From Chitinophaga eiseniae (GTDB lineage: Bacteria > Bacteroidota > Bacteroidia > Chitinophagales > Chitinophagaceae), in NCBI RefSeq assembly GCF_900167135.1, contig NZ_FUWZ01000002.1, positions 646,651 to 710,650 of the forward strand: a stretch of 64,000 bases of DNA, given 5' to 3'. Both the position numbers and the translations under genes were made by a program. A model generated the notes under the pieces. It was not told where the DNA came from, did not search any database, and was given only the letters and a program-made list of their open reading frames with translations. Position 1 is the stretch's first letter, and each line of letters starts with the position of its first letter. Shown here piece after piece: positions 45,170 through 53,824 of the stretch.

Positions 45170-45182
45170 CATCAGCAGGGCA

Positions 45183-45587
45183 CTATATAAAAGCGCTGTT
45201 CCGCACCTCCACTACTGCATAGTATTTTCTGCGGCAGGAAAGCTGCCAGGTAAAGCTCTCTCCCTGCTGTAGGCCCATCAGGGCCAGCCCAAACAATGAC
45301 AGCGCAGATATACCGCCGGCTTGCTCGTCAGCTTCATCCGGCGGCATCAGTTTATATTCCAGGTTGATCCGGTTCACGGTATCCCGGATGATAACGGTGG
45401 AGTATAAACGGGAAGCGCCGTTAGGGAAATCGTCGACCGGCAATACGCTGGCGGTTTTGATTTTCTCCAGCTGTTGCTGTTGTACCTGTTTGTCATACAT
45501 CAGCGGCGGATCGCTTTTCTTCAGGTGGTCGATCAGCAGTTCATAATCTTTCTTCAGTAATAACAGAGGTGTTTTATGGGTGGTCAT
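45183..45587 (-). CDS. Rnk/GreA C-terminal-domain protein
   Basis: The 134-residue protein has a short helical N-terminus and a GreA/GreB/Rnk FKBP-like C-terminal domain (VLPVDDFPNGASRLYSTVIIRDTVNRINLEYKLMPPDEAD, then ISALSLFGLALMGLQQGESFTW). It lacks the long coiled coil of GreA, so like Rnk it would bind RNA polymerase rather than cleave transcripts. It stands alone between hairpins. Confidence 0.85.
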   Translation of the reverse strand: MTTHKTPLLLLKKDYELLIDHLKKSDPPLMYDKQVQQQQLEKIKTASVLPVDDFPNGASRLYSTVIIRDTVNRINLEYKLMPPDEADEQAGGISALSLFGLALMGLQQGESFTWQLSCRRKYYAVVEVRNSAFI

Positions 45588-45959
45588 GATGTGCAGTATT
45601 TTTTTTCAGACAAGACACTGCCTGCTGCCGTTATAGACAACGGCAGGCAGCAATAACAATCCGGCTGACAGTGATATTATCATCGTCAACCGCTTACGAT
45701 CATCCCCGTTCCGCGCTAACAGCCGGAGCGGGGATTAATTATTGAAGTCTTTATAGTTTGAAAAGAAATACAGTCTGCCACCAGCAAATGGCGTAACGCC
45801 TGCCAGCTGGAAGAGATTGGCAGGAGAGAAGAAAATGAATATGGAAAAAAGATTTTTCACTTCCGGTAAAGATACTAAAAATAGCGGGAAGGCGGCCGGC
45901 AGCTGTAACCCGGCATGAATAAACGAAAACGGCTTCTTCTGCAGGCCGGTGTCAGACCA
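45588..45959. other. Intergenic region
   Basis: 370 bp with no gene. Between 45621 and 45656 lies an imperfect GC-rich hairpin (CTGCCTGCTGCCGTT / AACGGCAGGCAG). Nothing else stands out. Confidence 0.5.
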
Positions 45960-46427
45960 TCAGCGGAGACTTCTGGTCATCAGCGTTTCTTCAAAACCTA
46001 CGCCGTAATGGTACGCTGTGAAGTCCCTTACCTTCTGCCAGCCATGTTTATAGTAAAACGCCAGTCCTGCCGGCGATGCGGCCAATTGCAGCGTATCCAG
46101 TCCTTTGGTACGTGCATAGTCTTCCAGGTGCGTCATCAATTGTTTGCCGATACCCTGGTTTACATGCCGGAGCCTTGTATAAAAACCAAACACCCAGTCA
46201 TCCTCCAGTGCAACGGTACCCACTATTTCTCCGTTGATTTCCGCACAGAACACTGCCTGCCGCTGCAGCTTTTCGGTCATGACCTGTTCGGAATAATACC
46301 TGATAAATATGTCCCACTGTTCCTCGCTGTAGTGAGGTTTTAATAAGGCGAGCGCGTTTTCGCAGATTAAATCACTTAATTGTTTGGCGTCGGCGGGTGA
46401 GGCTTTTCTGATAATAACTGTTTCCAT
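45960..46427 (-). CDS. GNAT-family N-acetyltransferase
   Basis: The 155-residue protein has the GNAT fold: VIIRKASPADAKQLSDLI at the N-terminus, EINGEIVGTVALED, the acetyl-CoA loop VNQGIGKQLMTHLEDYA (Q/RxxGxG/A pattern) and LAASPAGLAFYYKHGWQKV. The substrate is unknown. It is monocistronic, upstream of nothing on the same strand within 370 bp. Confidence 0.88.
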   Translation of the reverse strand: METVIIRKASPADAKQLSDLICENALALLKPHYSEEQWDIFIRYYSEQVMTEKLQRQAVFCAEINGEIVGTVALEDDWVFGFYTRLRHVNQGIGKQLMTHLEDYARTKGLDTLQLAASPAGLAFYYKHGWQKVRDFTAYHYGVGFEETLMTRSLR

Positions 46428-46551
46428 GTTAAACTATTTAATGGAAGAAAGAATATACGTGGCAGCACGATCAGCACAAAACTCAATAAACCGGTAATCA
46501 TAAACTTGTACAAAGTTGCTGATTACCGCGTGGGGATACAAGGGTATATTT

Positions 46552-46590
46552 AATACAAAAGGGCGCTCTTTTCAGAGCGCCCTTTGCCTG
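46552..46590 (-). terminator. Terminator of tRNA-Ser
   Basis: GGGCGCTCT and its complement with loop TTTC, and a T run on the minus strand, lie 8 bp after the 3' end of the tRNA. Confidence 0.85.
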
Positions 46591-46681
46591 CGGTGAGGGA
46601 GGGATTCGAACCCTCGGTACAGGTTTAAGCCCGTACGACGGTTTAGCAAACCGTTCCTTTCGGCCACTCAGGCACCTCACC
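46591..46681 (-). tRNA. tRNA-Ser (anticodon GCT)
   Basis: A 91-nt class II tRNA: acceptor GGTGAGG / CCTCACC with discriminator G, anticodon arm ACGGT-TTGCTAA-ACCGT giving GCT, a long variable arm and a T arm with GTTCGAATC. CCA is not encoded. Confidence 0.95.
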
Positions 46682-47249
46682 ATTTCCTCCGGAAGGGGCT
46701 GCAAAAATAGGAAAAGTTTTATATTCTCCAAAAGCAATTTAATTTTTTTCAGATTTTTTTTGCCCGGCAGTAGAGTTGTGGCGGAGTATTACCAGGTGAG
46801 GCCTGTCTTCCCCGGCCTGTTCGGATGGTCTAAGGCCCTTCATGGCAAAGCGTTACAGGGTATTACACCGTAGGCTTCCGTTTTCGGTTGCCAATAGCGG
46901 CAGCGCCGGGCAACTGCTTTATCTTTTTATATCCTGGGCTAAAAGGGTCATGATATTTTTGCCGTGCAGCGATGCATGATGTCCATTTCCACATGCCTGC
47001 TGTGTACCTGTGTTCCTTCATATGGACCCACTGTTTTCTGTTTACTGCTGTTCCCGGCGATAGCTGATTTATTCAGACAGGCGCCCGGCGTTTCCGGTGT
47101 ACAGGTGATGGCTTTTTTTCAAGGCGGCCCATGTTTACAACTATCATTGCAACGCATTAAATCATATAAAAATATTACTATATAAATAGTAAAAAATAAT
47201 GCCGCTCCGGTGTGGGGCGGCATTATTCAAATAGGTTAGGGGAATGGCC
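46682..47249. other. Intergenic region between tRNA-Ser and dnaA
   Basis: Nearly 570 bp without a recognisable gene. A 73-codon plus-strand frame at 46964-47185 shows no protein-like features. The tRNA promoter should lie near 46690-46740. The dnaA terminator is at 47195-47227. Confidence 0.5.
47195..47227 (-). terminator. Terminator of dnaA
   Basis: AATAATGCCGC and its complement around an 11-base loop lie 22 bp after the dnaA stop, with T residues following on the minus strand. Confidence 0.8.
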
Positions 47250-48683
47250 TTACATAGCGGCCAGCTGTACTTTTTGCTGTAATTCGATGACGCTGTCGCG
47301 AAAATTATTATCAGTATCCATCAGATCTTTAACGGTCTGACAGCTGTGGATCACGGTAGTATGGTCCCTGCCGCCGAAATGTTCACCGATGGTTTTCAGG
47401 GAATTTTTTGTAAATGATTTAGCGAGGTACATGGTTATCTGCCGCGCCTGTACGATTTCGCGTTTACGTGTTTTCTGCAGCAGTTTATCGTAGGGAACGT
47501 CGAAGTATTCGCAGACCATTTTCTGGATACTTTCGATCGTAATTTCTTTGGAAGAAGTTTTGACGAAAGATTTCAGTACACGTTTGGCGAGTTCCAGGTC
47601 TATCTCTTTACGGTTCAGGGAAGACTGTGCCAGCAGGGAGATGAGGGCGCCTTCAAGTTCACGCACATTGGTTTGTATGTTGTAAGCAACATACTTCACC
47701 ACCTCTTTCGGCATTTCCAGTCCGTCGTTTTTCATTTTGAGTTCCAGTATTTCCATTCTGGTTTCAAAATCCGGGATCTGGATATCCGCGCTGAGGCCCC
47801 AGCGGAAGCGGCTCAGCAGTCGCTCCTGTACGCCATCAAGGTCTTTAGGGGCCTTATCCGACGTAAGGATCAGTTGTTTGCCCGACTGGTGCAGATGGTT
47901 GAAGATCGCAAAGAATGCGTCCTGCGTTTTCTCTGCACGGGCAAAGAACTGGATATCGTCCACGATCAGCACATCTATCAATTGATAGAAGTGAATGAAA
48001 TCGTTGATGATATTATTCTTTGAGTGATCAATAAACTGGTTGATGAATTTCTCGGCGCTCACATACAGTACCGCTTTATTCGGATGAATACGCTTTACTT
48101 CATTGCCCACTGCCTGCGCGAGGTGTGTTTTTCCCAGTCCAACGCCACCATAGATCACCAGTGGGTTGAAAGACGTACCGCCTGGTTTTTCCGCGACCGT
48201 TTTTCCTGCCCGGCGCGCCACACGATTACAGTCTCCCTCTATATACGCATCAAACGTATAGTTTGGATTGAGCTGAGAATCGATCTGTACCCGTTTGATC
48301 CCCGGGATCACAAATGGGTTCTTTACCGGGTTATGTATAGTTAACGGAAAGTCCACCTCATTATCTTTCTGGGGCTTGGTGAACTGCGTGGGCATGTTCA
48401 CAGTTCTGGGATGCTGGTGTGGTGTACCGTTCTCTACTACAATGCGGTATTCCAGCCGGGCTTCTTTACCTAATTCTCTTTTTATTGTTTTCCCTAACAA
48501 TCCCACATAATGCTCTTCAAGGTATTCATAAAAGAATTGGCTGGGGACCTGGATGGTTAAAACATTGTTTTCAAGTTTAATGGGCTTAATAGGCTCAAAC
48601 CAGGTTTTAAACGGTTGCCATTCCACAATATCCCTAATTATATTAAGACACCTTTCCCAAACTTGTTCGCAAGTTTTATTCAT
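47250..48683 (-). CDS. dnaA: Chromosomal replication initiator DnaA
   Basis: The 477-residue protein has domain I (1-90), a short linker, an AAA+ domain with Walker A GGVGLGKT (179-186) and Walker B VDDIQFF (241-247), and a C-terminal DnaA-box-binding domain with GGRDHTTVIHS (about 435-445). It opens the origin and regulates replication start. It is divergent from the DUF3127 gene over a 559-bp AT-rich spacer that may contain oriC or autoregulatory DnaA sites. Confidence 0.97.
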   Translation of the reverse strand: MNKTCEQVWERCLNIIRDIVEWQPFKTWFEPIKPIKLENNVLTIQVPSQFFYEYLEEHYVGLLGKTIKRELGKEARLEYRIVVENGTPHQHPRTVNMPTQFTKPQKDNEVDFPLTIHNPVKNPFVIPGIKRVQIDSQLNPNYTFDAYIEGDCNRVARRAGKTVAEKPGGTSFNPLVIYGGVGLGKTHLAQAVGNEVKRIHPNKAVLYVSAEKFINQFIDHSKNNIINDFIHFYQLIDVLIVDDIQFFARAEKTQDAFFAIFNHLHQSGKQLILTSDKAPKDLDGVQERLLSRFRWGLSADIQIPDFETRMEILELKMKNDGLEMPKEVVKYVAYNIQTNVRELEGALISLLAQSSLNRKEIDLELAKRVLKSFVKTSSKEITIESIQKMVCEYFDVPYDKLLQKTRKREIVQARQITMYLAKSFTKNSLKTIGEHFGGRDHTTVIHSCQTVKDLMDTDNNFRDSVIELQQKVQLAAM

Positions 48684-49242
48684 TGAGATAAAAAAAATTA
48701 GTTGTTTCTTAATTAAGGATGCTGCTTAGTTCTCGAATTTTAGAAATCTTCCAACGCAGGATGTTGAAAAATTTTTCAGACAGGACGACGAATATCTGTA
48801 GAAAATGTTGAAAAAAAAAATTTATCTACCCTTGTTTATATTCTATTGACAACAGTGTGTTGATACTGCGCCATGCCCTGCTGCCAGCGCTTTACAGCAC
48901 TAACGTTACACGGATTTAAGTACTATAAACTCCGTTGATTAGCAGCATCTTTGTCTTTCTCATTGTCCTTTTTATCATAAATATGGATATATAACTGATA
49001 AAATAATATCGCACCTCCTCATGGCAAAAAAAATGACCGCCGGAAAAGGGTGAGATATTCACAATTTTTTCCGCGAGGGTGCAAAACTATGTTAGTATCT
49101 CCATTTAAAAAAATGTGTTTCGAATTAGTTATTACCAGATAAATTCAGTAGATCTCCGCGCGCCCGGTTTAAATAAAAAATATTTGCACGCACTTGGCTG
49201 AATACCGTATCTTTGGTGCTTCTGAATTTAAAAAATTTTTCT
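48684..49242. other. dnaA upstream region, possible oriC
   Basis: The spacer is AT-rich with long A runs. TGTTGAAAA occurs at 48762-48770 and 48806-48814 and TGTTGATAC at 48858-48866, all in the same direction. Their complements (TTTTCAACA, GTATCAACA) are weak matches to the DnaA box TTATCCACA. TTTATCTACC occurs at 48821-48830. No gene is seen. Origin function is a guess from location. Confidence 0.35.
49183..49215 (+). promoter_or_regulatory. Promoter of the DUF3127 gene
   Basis: TTTG at 49183-49186 and TATCTTTG at 49208-49215 (21-bp spacer) match the Bacteroidota sigma-ABfr consensus TTTG / TAnnTTTG. The start codon is 27 bp downstream. Confidence 0.65.
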
Positions 49243-49626
49243 ATGAGTTTTGAAATTACCGGAAAGCTGATTGTGAAGTACAACACGGTACAACGCAGCG
49301 AAACTTTTAAAACAAGAGAGTTCGTTATTGAGAAATCTGATGATATCAACGGCCGTGTGATTAACAACTATATCAAATTCCAGTCCGTACAGGACCGTAC
49401 AGGTATTGTTGACCGGTTCAATGAAGGTGAAAACGTTAAAGTTTATTTCAATATCAAAGGCACCAGATGGGAAAAAGACGGCAAGGTCAACTACATCACC
49501 AACCTGGACGCATGGCGTATGGAATCTGTCATGGCAGCTCCTGCTCCCGGCGCAGACCCCATGCCTAACTACAACACTCCGCAGATGCCTGCTGCCGGCG
49601 ATGGTGGCGACGATCTGCCGTTTTAA
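49243..49626 (+). CDS. DUF3127 protein (SSB-like acidic tail)
   Basis: The 127-residue protein begins MSFEITGKLIVKYNTVQRSETFKTREFVIEK, the DUF3127 pattern, an OB-like fold found in Bacteroidota. The C-terminus is disordered, Pro/Gly-rich and ends GGDDLPF, which mirrors the DDDIPF protein-docking tip of single-stranded-DNA-binding proteins. A role in DNA metabolism is therefore plausible, and its position beside dnaA fits. It has its own promoter and is followed by a hairpin. Confidence 0.88.
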   Translation: MSFEITGKLIVKYNTVQRSETFKTREFVIEKSDDINGRVINNYIKFQSVQDRTGIVDRFNEGENVKVYFNIKGTRWEKDGKVNYITNLDAWRMESVMAAPAPGADPMPNYNTPQMPAAGDGGDDLPF

Positions 49627-49666
49627 TGACCACCCGGTCATGTGCAATGACGAGACGAATTTATTG

Positions 49667-49716
49667 CGAAGAGCTTAGCGTATAATGCCACTTACACATT
49701 ATCGCTAAGCTCTTCG
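49667..49716. terminator. Large hairpin after the DUF3127 gene
   Basis: CGAAGAGCTTAGCG and its complement, extended inward by ATAATG / CATTAT with one bulged base, form a stem of about 20 bp. It lies 40 bp after the stop codon; no long T run follows. Confidence 0.7.
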
Positions 49717-49782
49717 TTATAAGGTTAAAGCTCAAAATTTATAATTCATAACTCTTTTTAGGATAACTCCCTAACTACGTTT

Positions 49783-51354
49783 ATGCAACAGCAAATCTCC
49801 CTGAAGCTGACGCCTGCCGACGCAGCGCATCCCAGCCGTATTACCACACAGGCCGCTGCCACACTCGGCGTAAAACCCGCCGCCATCACCGGCTACCACC
49901 TGCTCAAACGCTCTATCGACGCACGCTCCAGGCAACAAGTGTACTTCATCCTCACCCTGCTCGTATTTGTCAATGAACCCTTCCATGAAAGGGTACATGC
50001 ACACCCCGTTTACCAACCACTCCCCGCCAACGCGCCCGCCGTTATCATCGCTGGTGCAGGCCCCGCCGGCCTCTTCGCCGCCCTGCGCCTCATTGAAGCC
50101 GGCATCAAACCCGTCATCCTCGAAAGAGGTAAAGATGTACGCGCACGCCGCCGCGACCTCGCTGCCCTCAATAAAACAGGCATCGTAAACCCCGACTCCA
50201 ACTACTGCTTCGGGGAAGGCGGCGCAGGTACCTACTCCGACGGTAAACTGTACACCCGCTCCAACAAAAGAGGCGATATCAACCGCATCCTCAACATATT
50301 CGTACACTTCGGCGCAGACGAGAAAATCATGATCGACGCACACCCGCATATCGGCACCAACAAACTGCCGCATATCATTACGGCCATGCGCGAACAAATC
50401 ATCGCCGCCGGCGGAGAAGTACACTTCGAACAGAAAGTCAACAGCCTCCAGATACACAACGGCGCCATCACCGGCGTGGAAACCGCCGCAGGAAACACTT
50501 TCAGCGCACGCCACGTTATCCTCGCCACCGGCCACTCCGCCCGCGACATCTTCATCATGCTGCACCGGCAAAATATCCTGCTGGAAGCCAAACCCTTCGC
50601 CCTCGGCGTAAGAGTAGAACACCCACAGGAGCTGATCGACAGCGCCCAGTACCATTGCGACCTGCGCGGCGAATACCTCCCGCCTGCCAGCTACAGCCTC
50701 GTGGAACAGGTGGAAGGACGCGGCGTATTCTCCTTCTGTATGTGCCCCGGCGGCATCATCGCCCCGGCCGCCACAGATCCTGGCGAACTGGTGGTCAACG
50801 GCTGGTCGCCCTCCAAACGTGACAACCCCTACGCCAACTCCGGCATGGTCGTTACGGTAGACGAATCCGACTTCGCGCCATTCGCCCACCATGGCCCGCT
50901 CGCAGCCATGTACTACCAGCAGGCGGTGGAACGCCAGGCCTTCCTCGCCGGCGGCGGCCACTTCGTGGCGCCCGCCCAGCGCATGACCGACTTCGTGAAA
51001 GGTAAAGTATCCGCCACACTGCCCAACTGCTCCTACATCCCCGGCGTCAACAGCACCGACCTGCGTACCGTACTGCCCGCAGCCGTACACCAACGGCTCG
51101 CCGGCGCCTTCAAAGCCTTCGGCCGTAAAATAAAAGGCTACTATACAGATAATGCCATCCTCGTGGCCACAGAATCACGTACTTCCTCTCCCGTTAGAAT
51201 TCCACGCAACAACGATACCCTCGAACACCCCCAGCTGACAGGCTTATACCCCTGCGGCGAAGGAGCAGGATACGCCGGCGGCATCGTGTCTGCCGCGATG
51301 GACGGGGAACGCGTGGCCGCCATGATCGCCACCCGGCTTCACCACTGCCCCTGA
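49783..51354 (+). CDS. FAD-dependent dehydrogenase-like oxidoreductase (COG2509 type)
   Basis: The 523-residue protein has an N-terminal ~85-residue domain of the sort found in this family (ITGYHLLKRSIDARSRQQVYFILTL), then an FAD-binding GAGPAGLFAALRLIEAG motif, the signature DSNYCFGEGGAGTYSDGKLYTR, and a C-terminal FAD motif LYPCGEGAGYAGGIVSAAMDG. Its substrate is unknown. The gene is very GC-rich, which creates a 440-codon open antisense frame that should be ignored. Confidence 0.9.
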   Translation: MQQQISLKLTPADAAHPSRITTQAAATLGVKPAAITGYHLLKRSIDARSRQQVYFILTLLVFVNEPFHERVHAHPVYQPLPANAPAVIIAGAGPAGLFAALRLIEAGIKPVILERGKDVRARRRDLAALNKTGIVNPDSNYCFGEGGAGTYSDGKLYTRSNKRGDINRILNIFVHFGADEKIMIDAHPHIGTNKLPHIITAMREQIIAAGGEVHFEQKVNSLQIHNGAITGVETAAGNTFSARHVILATGHSARDIFIMLHRQNILLEAKPFALGVRVEHPQELIDSAQYHCDLRGEYLPPASYSLVEQVEGRGVFSFCMCPGGIIAPAATDPGELVVNGWSPSKRDNPYANSGMVVTVDESDFAPFAHHGPLAAMYYQQAVERQAFLAGGGHFVAPAQRMTDFVKGKVSATLPNCSYIPGVNSTDLRTVLPAAVHQRLAGAFKAFGRKIKGYYTDNAILVATESRTSSPVRIPRNNDTLEHPQLTGLYPCGEGAGYAGGIVSAAMDGERVAAMIATRLHHCP

Positions 51355-51400
51355 TGAAAGACACAGCATATTATTCACGAATAATTGCTAAATTTTCATC

Positions 51401-52345
51401 ATGAATCTACTCGAAGTCAAACACCTGAAAAAATACTATGCCACCCACAAAGCTGTGGATGATATCAGCTTCGATATCCGGCAAGGCAGTATCTTCGGTC
51501 TGCTCGGCCCCAACGGGGCCGGGAAAACCACCCTGCTGCGCATGATCACCGGCATATTCTATCCCGACGAAGGTTCCATCCGGCTCAACGGCCATCCCTT
51601 CGACCCGCAACGGGATACCCCGCTCATCGGCTACATGCCCGAAGAAAGAGGCCTGTACAAAAAAATGAAAGTAGGCGAACAAACCCTTTACCTCGCCCGC
51701 CTCAAAGGCCTCAGCGAAAAAGAAGCCACAGCGAAAATCAAAAAATGGTTCGATAAATTTGATATCAACTCCTGGTGGAACAAGCGCGTGGATGAACTCA
51801 GTAAAGGCATGCAGCAAAAGGTACAGTTCATCTCTACCATCATGCACGATCCCAAACTGCTCATCCTCGACGAACCCTTCTCCGGCCTGGACCCCATCAA
51901 CTCCAACCTCATCAAACAGGAGATCTTTAACCTCGCCCGGCAAGGCACTACCATCATCTTCTCTACCCACCGCATGGAACAGGTGGAAGAGATATGCGAC
52001 CATATTATGCTGGTCAACAAAGGCCATAAAATACTGGACGGCAGCGTTAAACAAATCAAGCAGGATTTCAAACAAGGGCTCTTCCGTATAGGCCTCGGTG
52101 TAACGCCCAACGCGGCACAGATGGCCACCTACCACTTCACCATCGTCAGCATGCATGAAAACACCGTGACGGTCAAGATGAATGAAGACAGCACCACCAA
52201 CGACATCCTGCTGCATTTCATCCATCAGCGTATACCCGTTACCTATTTCGAGGAAATATTACCCTCCATCAACGAAGTATTTATCACCCAGGTACAACAA
52301 ACGGAGCAAGCACCTGTTGCCACAGCTGCGCAGCAACCCGCCTGA
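51401..52345 (+). CDS. ABC transporter ATP-binding protein (NatA-like)
   Basis: The 314-residue ATPase has Walker A GPNGAGKTT, signature LSKGMQQKV, Walker B LLILDEP and STHRMEQVE. The SKGMQQK signature and the C-terminal domain of about 90 residues are typical of the NatA/DUF4162 exporter subgroup. It lies 20 bp upstream of the permease gene and forms an exporter with it. It follows the FAD oxidoreductase by 46 bp. Confidence 0.92.
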   Translation: MNLLEVKHLKKYYATHKAVDDISFDIRQGSIFGLLGPNGAGKTTLLRMITGIFYPDEGSIRLNGHPFDPQRDTPLIGYMPEERGLYKKMKVGEQTLYLARLKGLSEKEATAKIKKWFDKFDINSWWNKRVDELSKGMQQKVQFISTIMHDPKLLILDEPFSGLDPINSNLIKQEIFNLARQGTTIIFSTHRMEQVEEICDHIMLVNKGHKILDGSVKQIKQDFKQGLFRIGLGVTPNAAQMATYHFTIVSMHENTVTVKMNEDSTTNDILLHFIHQRIPVTYFEEILPSINEVFITQVQQTEQAPVATAAQQPA

Positions 52346-52365
52346 TCATCCCCAGCACATCGACT

Positions 52366-53676
52366 ATGAACAAGATATGGCTTATCATTAAAAGAGAATT
52401 CCTTACCCGTGTCCGCAAGCGCTCCTTCCTGGTAGTAACCCTGCTGGTGCCCATCGCCTTTGCCGCCATGATCATCATCCCTATCCTCATGGCTGTCAGC
52501 GGCAACGAAAGCAAACGCATCGCGGTCATCGATAAAAGCGGCATCTTCAATAACAACCTGCCGGATAAAAAAGGCGTGTACTTCAAATACCTGCCAGACG
52601 CTAACCTCGACAGCCTCAAACGGCACTACGAGGCGGCCGACTACTCCGGTATCCTTTATATACCGGATATAGATATTAACCGGCCCGCAGGACTCGAATA
52701 CTATAGTAAAGGCCAGGCAGGCATCTCCCTGGAAAGCGCGATCAACAACGATATCAATAATGTTATCGAGAAAAAGCGCATGGAGCAGGAAGGCATCGAC
52801 AAATCCAGGCTGGACGCGCTGCGTTCCAATATCACCGTGGAATTCAAAAGCGGTGATGATGAAAAGAAAGGCAACTCATGGGTGGCCTATGGCGTTGGCT
52901 ACGCCAGCGGTTTTACCATCTATATTGTCCTGCTGTTGTTTGGTACCTCTGTCATGCGCGGCGTCATGGAAGAGAAAGTAAACCGTATCGCGGAAGTAAT
53001 GATCTCCAGCGTAAAACCTTTCCAGCTCATGATGGGTAAAATTGTGGGCATCGCCGCCGTAGGCCTGCTGCAGTTCCTGATCTGGGGCGTGCTGATCAGT
53101 GTTATCTATACCGTGATCCCGCTGTTCCTGTCGCCCGAAAGTATCCAGGCCGCCAGCCAAAGCAATATGATGGCGCAAAACAACAATGCTGAAGCAGCCG
53201 AAGCCTTCCGCCGCGTATCGGACGTGGTAGGCAGCATTAACTGGTCGCTGCTGCTGTCCTGCTTTGTATTTTATTTCCTTGGTGGCTACCTTTTCTACTC
53301 CTCCCTGTTTGCCGCTATCGGCAGCCTGGCGAACGAAGACGCCACCGACGTGCAACAACTGACCTTCCCCATTACAGTGCCCATCATCATCGGCATCATG
53401 ATCATGATGAAAGCCGTACACGATCCGGGCAGCCCGCTGGCGGTATGGGGCAGCATCATTCCTTTCACTTCACCGATGGTAATGATGGCCCGCCTGCCGT
53501 ATGGCGTGCCGGGAACCGTGCCCTACTGGCAACTCGGTCTGTCTTTCACCCTGCTGATCGGTGGATTTATCGTGACCACCTGGGCAGCCGGAAAAATATA
53601 CCGCACGGGCATCCTGCTGTATGGCAAAAAAGTAACCTTGAAAGAAGCCCTGAAATGGGTGGTAAAGAAAGGATAA
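52366..53676 (+). CDS. ABC-2 permease (NatB-like)
   Basis: The 436-residue protein has one N-terminal membrane helix (about 22-46), a large extracytoplasmic region of about 130 residues, then five or six helices (from about 180). The segment RGVMEEKVNRIAEVMISSVKPFQLMMGKI is the conserved ABC-2/NatB cytoplasmic motif. With the preceding ATPase it would export an ion or peptide; substrate unknown. Confidence 0.9.
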   Translation: MNKIWLIIKREFLTRVRKRSFLVVTLLVPIAFAAMIIIPILMAVSGNESKRIAVIDKSGIFNNNLPDKKGVYFKYLPDANLDSLKRHYEAADYSGILYIPDIDINRPAGLEYYSKGQAGISLESAINNDINNVIEKKRMEQEGIDKSRLDALRSNITVEFKSGDDEKKGNSWVAYGVGYASGFTIYIVLLLFGTSVMRGVMEEKVNRIAEVMISSVKPFQLMMGKIVGIAAVGLLQFLIWGVLISVIYTVIPLFLSPESIQAASQSNMMAQNNNAEAAEAFRRVSDVVGSINWSLLLSCFVFYFLGGYLFYSSLFAAIGSLANEDATDVQQLTFPITVPIIIGIMIMMKAVHDPGSPLAVWGSIIPFTSPMVMMARLPYGVPGTVPYWQLGLSFTLLIGGFIVTTWAAGKIYRTGILLYGKKVTLKEALKWVVKKG

Positions 53677-53685
53677 AACATATAG

Positions 53686-53824
53686 GGATTTTTTGATTTA
53701 GGATTTTTTGATTTAGGATTTTTTGATTTTTGGAATAAAAAGCGAAGACCAGAGCGGCTTTTATACCTGCACTGGTCTTCGCTTTTGTCTGTTTTGAAAT
53801 CAAAAAATCGTAAATCAAAAAATA
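53686..53824. repeat. Inverted arrays of a 15-bp unit around a hairpin
   Basis: Three tandem copies of GGATTTTTTGATTTA (53686-53730; the third ends in T) face two inverted copies at 53797-53824. Between them is a 14-bp-stem hairpin, AAAAGCGAAGACCA and its complement (53738-53786), a likely bidirectional terminator of the convergent permease and nitronate-monooxygenase-like genes. The inverted copy contains the latter gene's TGA stop codon. Confidence 0.85.

Noticed and set aside
46964..47185. 73-codon frame between tRNA-Ser and dnaA
   Set aside because: No protein-like features and no neighbour in an operon.
49771..51093. 440-codon open frame on the minus strand
   Set aside because: It is antisense to the FAD oxidoreductase, and its translation is rich in Gly/Val/Ala/Glu without any domain. 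It arises from the high third-position GC of the real gene.
51407..52225. 272-codon open frame on the minus strand
   Set aside because: Antisense to the ABC ATPase with Walker motifs; the translation has no protein-like pattern.
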